7,827 nt of DNA, taken from the NCBI GenBank assembly GCA_024641625.1, contig JAHECQ010000185.1:1-7827 (forward strand), in the 5' to 3' direction. This document shows, in pieces, positions 5,935-7,827 of the stretch. The stretch is from Acidimicrobiales bacterium. Lineage in GTDB: Bacteria > Actinomycetota > Acidimicrobiia > Acidimicrobiales > SZUA-35. Under the pieces are notes generated by a model, which saw only the letters and a list, made by a program, of their open reading frames with translations, had not been told where the DNA came from and did no database searches. How positions within the stretch are numbered: position 1 is the first letter of the stretch; each line of letters begins with the position of its first letter. Made by a program: the position numbers and the translations under genes.

Positions 5935-6951
5935 ATGAGCAACGACCCATTCACCGCACCCTTCGGATCGCTCTTCGGCGACCAGATGACGGTGGCGACC
6001 CTCTCCGACGGTCACTACACCTACGGGGGTGCCGCCCAGGCCTTCGAGAACTTCTCGCTGCATCCGGGTACCCACGCGCTGCACTACGGCAGCAGCTGCT
6101 TCGAAGGTCTCAAGGCCCATCGTCAGGTCGATGGTTCACTGGCGGTGTTCCGAGTCGACGATCACGTGGCGCGGATGCGTCAGAGCATCGAGCGGCTCCG
6201 CATCGTCGCTCCCGACGGGTCGGTCCTGCGACAGATGATCCTCGACGCGGTCGAGGCCAACGCCTCGTTCACCCCACCCACGCCGGGTTCGCTCTACATC
6301 CGTCCGACGTTCATCGGTACCACCCCGAACATCGGCGCGGCGGCTTCCCCCAGTGAGACCGGCATCCTGTACGTCATCTGTTCACCGGTCGGCGACTATT
6401 TCCCCGGAGGGGTGCGACCACTCACCCTCTACGTCGAGACGAAGATCCCGCGCACCACGCCCCAGTTCGGCATGGTGAAGAGTGGTGCCAACTACGTCAT
6501 GGCCTTGGGCCCCACGCTCGATGCCAAGCGCGATCACGGGGCGGATCAGGTGCTCTTCGCCACCGGCGACGACATCACCGAGACCGGCGCCTCCAACTTC
6601 TTCCTGGCCGATGACACCCGTGTCATCACCCGTCAACTCGACGAATCGTTCCTTCACGGGGTCACCCGCGACTCGGTCATCGCCATAGCGGCCGACCTCG
6701 GCTACGAGGTCGAGGAGCGTCCGCTCGGGACTGGCGAGCTGATCGACTGGGCGGCCAAGGGCGAGGTGTTCCTGTCGGGCACAGCTGCGGTGATCGCTCC
6801 GGTCGGCACCGTGATCGTCGGCGATGCCCGTCACACCGTTGGCGATGGTCAGCCCGGCCCCAATACCCTGCGGCTGCGCGAGGCGCTCACCGACATCCTC
6901 GTGGGGGCTGCACCTGACAACCACCAGTGGCGTACGACGGTGGCGGGCTGA
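5935..6951 (+). CDS. ilvE: Branched-chain amino acid aminotransferase
   Basis: IlvE is a PLP enzyme of fold type IV that transfers the amino group from glutamate to the 2-oxo acids of leucine, isoleucine and valine. The product is 338 residues. CFEGLKAHR (55-63) is the N-terminal family motif. The PLP Schiff-base lysine is Lys182 in MVKSGANY. ETGASNFF (216-223) and LSGTAAVIAPVG (280-291) are the cofactor-phosphate and substrate loops of the longer, eukaryote-like IlvE subgroup. D-amino acid transaminase and aminodeoxychorismate lyase share the fold but lack this length and motif set. The frame opens at 5890, inside leuB, but ATG at 5935 is chosen. A TGAGG ribosome site overlaps the leuB stop 8 nt before it, so translation is probably coupled to leuB. 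Confidence 0.95.
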   Translation: MSNDPFTAPFGSLFGDQMTVATLSDGHYTYGGAAQAFENFSLHPGTHALHYGSSCFEGLKAHRQVDGSLAVFRVDDHVARMRQSIERLRIVAPDGSVLRQMILDAVEANASFTPPTPGSLYIRPTFIGTTPNIGAAASPSETGILYVICSPVGDYFPGGVRPLTLYVETKIPRTTPQFGMVKSGANYVMALGPTLDAKRDHGADQVLFATGDDITETGASNFFLADDTRVITRQLDESFLHGVTRDSVIAIAADLGYEVEERPLGTGELIDWAAKGEVFLSGTAAVIAPVGTVIVGDARHTVGDGQPGPNTLRLREALTDILVGAAPDNHQWRTTVAG

Positions 6952-6954
6952 TTC

Positions 6955-7827
6955 GTGGAAATTTCGCGCGACGCCATCTGGAATCCCGCTTGGCCGGAGG
7001 CGGTCGAGATCTTCGACACCACCCTGCGAGACGGGTCCCAGTTCGAGGGCATTGCGCTCACCGCCGATGACAAGCTTCGCATTGCCGCACTCCTCGATGA
7101 GCTGGGTGTGCACTACATCGAAGGCGGATGGCCAGGCGCCAACCCCCGTGATGACGAGTTCTTCGCTCGTGCTGCTGCCGGGGAACTCCAGCTGACCACG
7201 TCTGCGCTCGTGGCCTTCGGCTCGACCCGCCGCCCCAAGGGCAGGGTCGACGAGGACGAAACCCTCGCCAATCTCCTGGCCGCACAGACCGGCATCTGTT
7301 GCATCGTGGCCAAGAGTTGGGACTACCACGTACTCGAGGCCCTGCGCACCACCCTCGATGAGGGCGTGTCCATGATCGCCGATTCGGTCGAGTACCTCCG
7401 CAACGAGGGTCGGCGGGTGTTCGTCGACTTCGAGCACTTCTTCGACGGCTACAAACGGAACACCGAATTCACACTTCGGGCGGTGGAGGCGGCGGCGCTT
7501 GCCGGGGCGGAGGCGCTCGTACTGTGCGACACCAATGGGGGTTCGCTACCGCACGAGGTCGAGGCGGCCACCCGTGCAGTCGTCGATCTGTTCCCCGAGA
7601 TCATCGTGGGCATGCACACCCAGAACGACACAGGTTGCGCCGTGGCCAATGCGTTGGCCGGAGTTCGTGCCGGGGCGCGCCACGTGCAGGGCACGATCAA
7701 TGGGTATGGCGAGCGAACCGGTAACTGCGATCTGACCACCTTCATCCCGAACCTGACGTTGAAGATGGGGGTCCAGACCGTACCGGCGGGTGCGATGGAG
7801 CGGTTGACCACGATCAGTCATCATGTG
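6955..7827 (+). CDS. cimA: (R)-citramalate synthase (C-terminus beyond window)
   Basis: A GTG-started frame gives 291 residues and runs off the right edge. CimA condenses acetyl-CoA with pyruvate to citramalate, the first step of threonine-independent isoleucine synthesis. Visible parts of the DRE-TIM barrel are EIFDTTLRDGSQFEG (18-32, metal-ligand Asp26), YIEGGWPGANPRDDEFF (about 51-67), LCDTNGG (187-193), and VQGTINGYGERTGN (242-255), a signature that separates this family (TIGR00977) from LeuA. The usual HxHND metal motif reads HTQND here (His221, Gln223). The end of the catalytic region and the C-terminal regulatory domain lie outside the window. The GTG is the only usable start because the ilvE stop is two codons upstream in the same frame. 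The ribosome site is weak (GGCGGG at 6943-6948 at best), so expression probably depends on coupling to ilvE. Confidence 0.93.
   Translation, partial: MEISRDAIWNPAWPEAVEIFDTTLRDGSQFEGIALTADDKLRIAALLDELGVHYIEGGWPGANPRDDEFFARAAAGELQLTTSALVAFGSTRRPKGRVDEDETLANLLAAQTGICCIVAKSWDYHVLEALRTTLDEGVSMIADSVEYLRNEGRRVFVDFEHFFDGYKRNTEFTLRAVEAAALAGAEALVLCDTNGGSLPHEVEAATRAVVDLFPEIIVGMHTQNDTGCAVANALAGVRAGARHVQGTINGYGERTGNCDLTTFIPNLTLKMGVQTVPAGAMERLTTISHHV

Noticed and set aside
4788..5954. Long open frame on the minus strand running antisense through all of leuB and into the membrane-protein gene
   Set aside because: It mirrors leuB, which has full family motifs. The antisense translation has no recognisable domain, and open antisense frames are expected in GC-rich coding DNA.
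6382..7437. Open frame of 351 codons on the minus strand opposite ilvE and cimA
   Set aside because: It spans two real genes on the other strand without respecting their boundary, so it is an antisense artefact.
1..7827. A new defence, mobile or other undescribed multi-gene system
   Set aside because: Seven of the eight genes match known housekeeping or widespread families and only one small membrane protein is unassigned. No repeats, integrase, transposase, att-like sites or composition shift were seen.

Overview
The window is high-GC DNA (roughly two-thirds G+C by eye, with strong G/C preference at third codon positions). It holds an ordinary-looking chromosomal locus for branched-chain amino acid biosynthesis. 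The LeuB is of the mycobacterial type, and the window also carries a beta-propeller lipoprotein of a family common in Actinomycetota and a citramalate synthase with the GYGERTGN signature. Together these point to an actinobacterium, and Acidimicrobiia or a similar deep branch seems plausible. This placement is inference from protein style; no rRNA or other marker gene is present.

Layout. Bases 1-4787 are read leftward and bases 4932-7827 rightward, from a shared intergenic region at 4788-4931. Leftward, in transcription order, are: a 178-residue four-helix membrane protein of unknown function; greA (transcript cleavage factor); leuC and leuD (the two subunits of isopropylmalate isomerase, 16 bp apart); and, after a possible terminator, the start of a secreted beta-propeller lipoprotein cut off by the left edge. 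Rightward are leuB (3-isopropylmalate dehydrogenase), ilvE (branched-chain aminotransferase, 10 bp later) and cimA (citramalate synthase, 3 bp later, cut off by the right edge). The first and last genes run off the window.

How the genes work together. LeuCD and LeuB catalyse isomerisation and oxidative decarboxylation of 2-isopropylmalate in leucine synthesis. The same enzymes can act on citramalate made by CimA from pyruvate and acetyl-CoA, giving 2-oxobutyrate, the precursor of isoleucine, without threonine. IlvE carries out the last transamination for leucine, isoleucine and valine. The cluster therefore holds every step from pyruvate to 2-oxobutyrate plus the final transamination. LeuA and the shared IlvBN/IlvC/IlvD steps are not in the window.

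I found no mobile element, CRISPR array, RNA gene, toxin-antitoxin pair or clearly new system. The points most worth a second look are a Gln in place of a metal-ligand His in CimA, a likely leaderless greA, the same-frame stop/GTG junction between ilvE and cimA, the unidentified membrane protein, and a repeat motif upstream of the lipoprotein gene.
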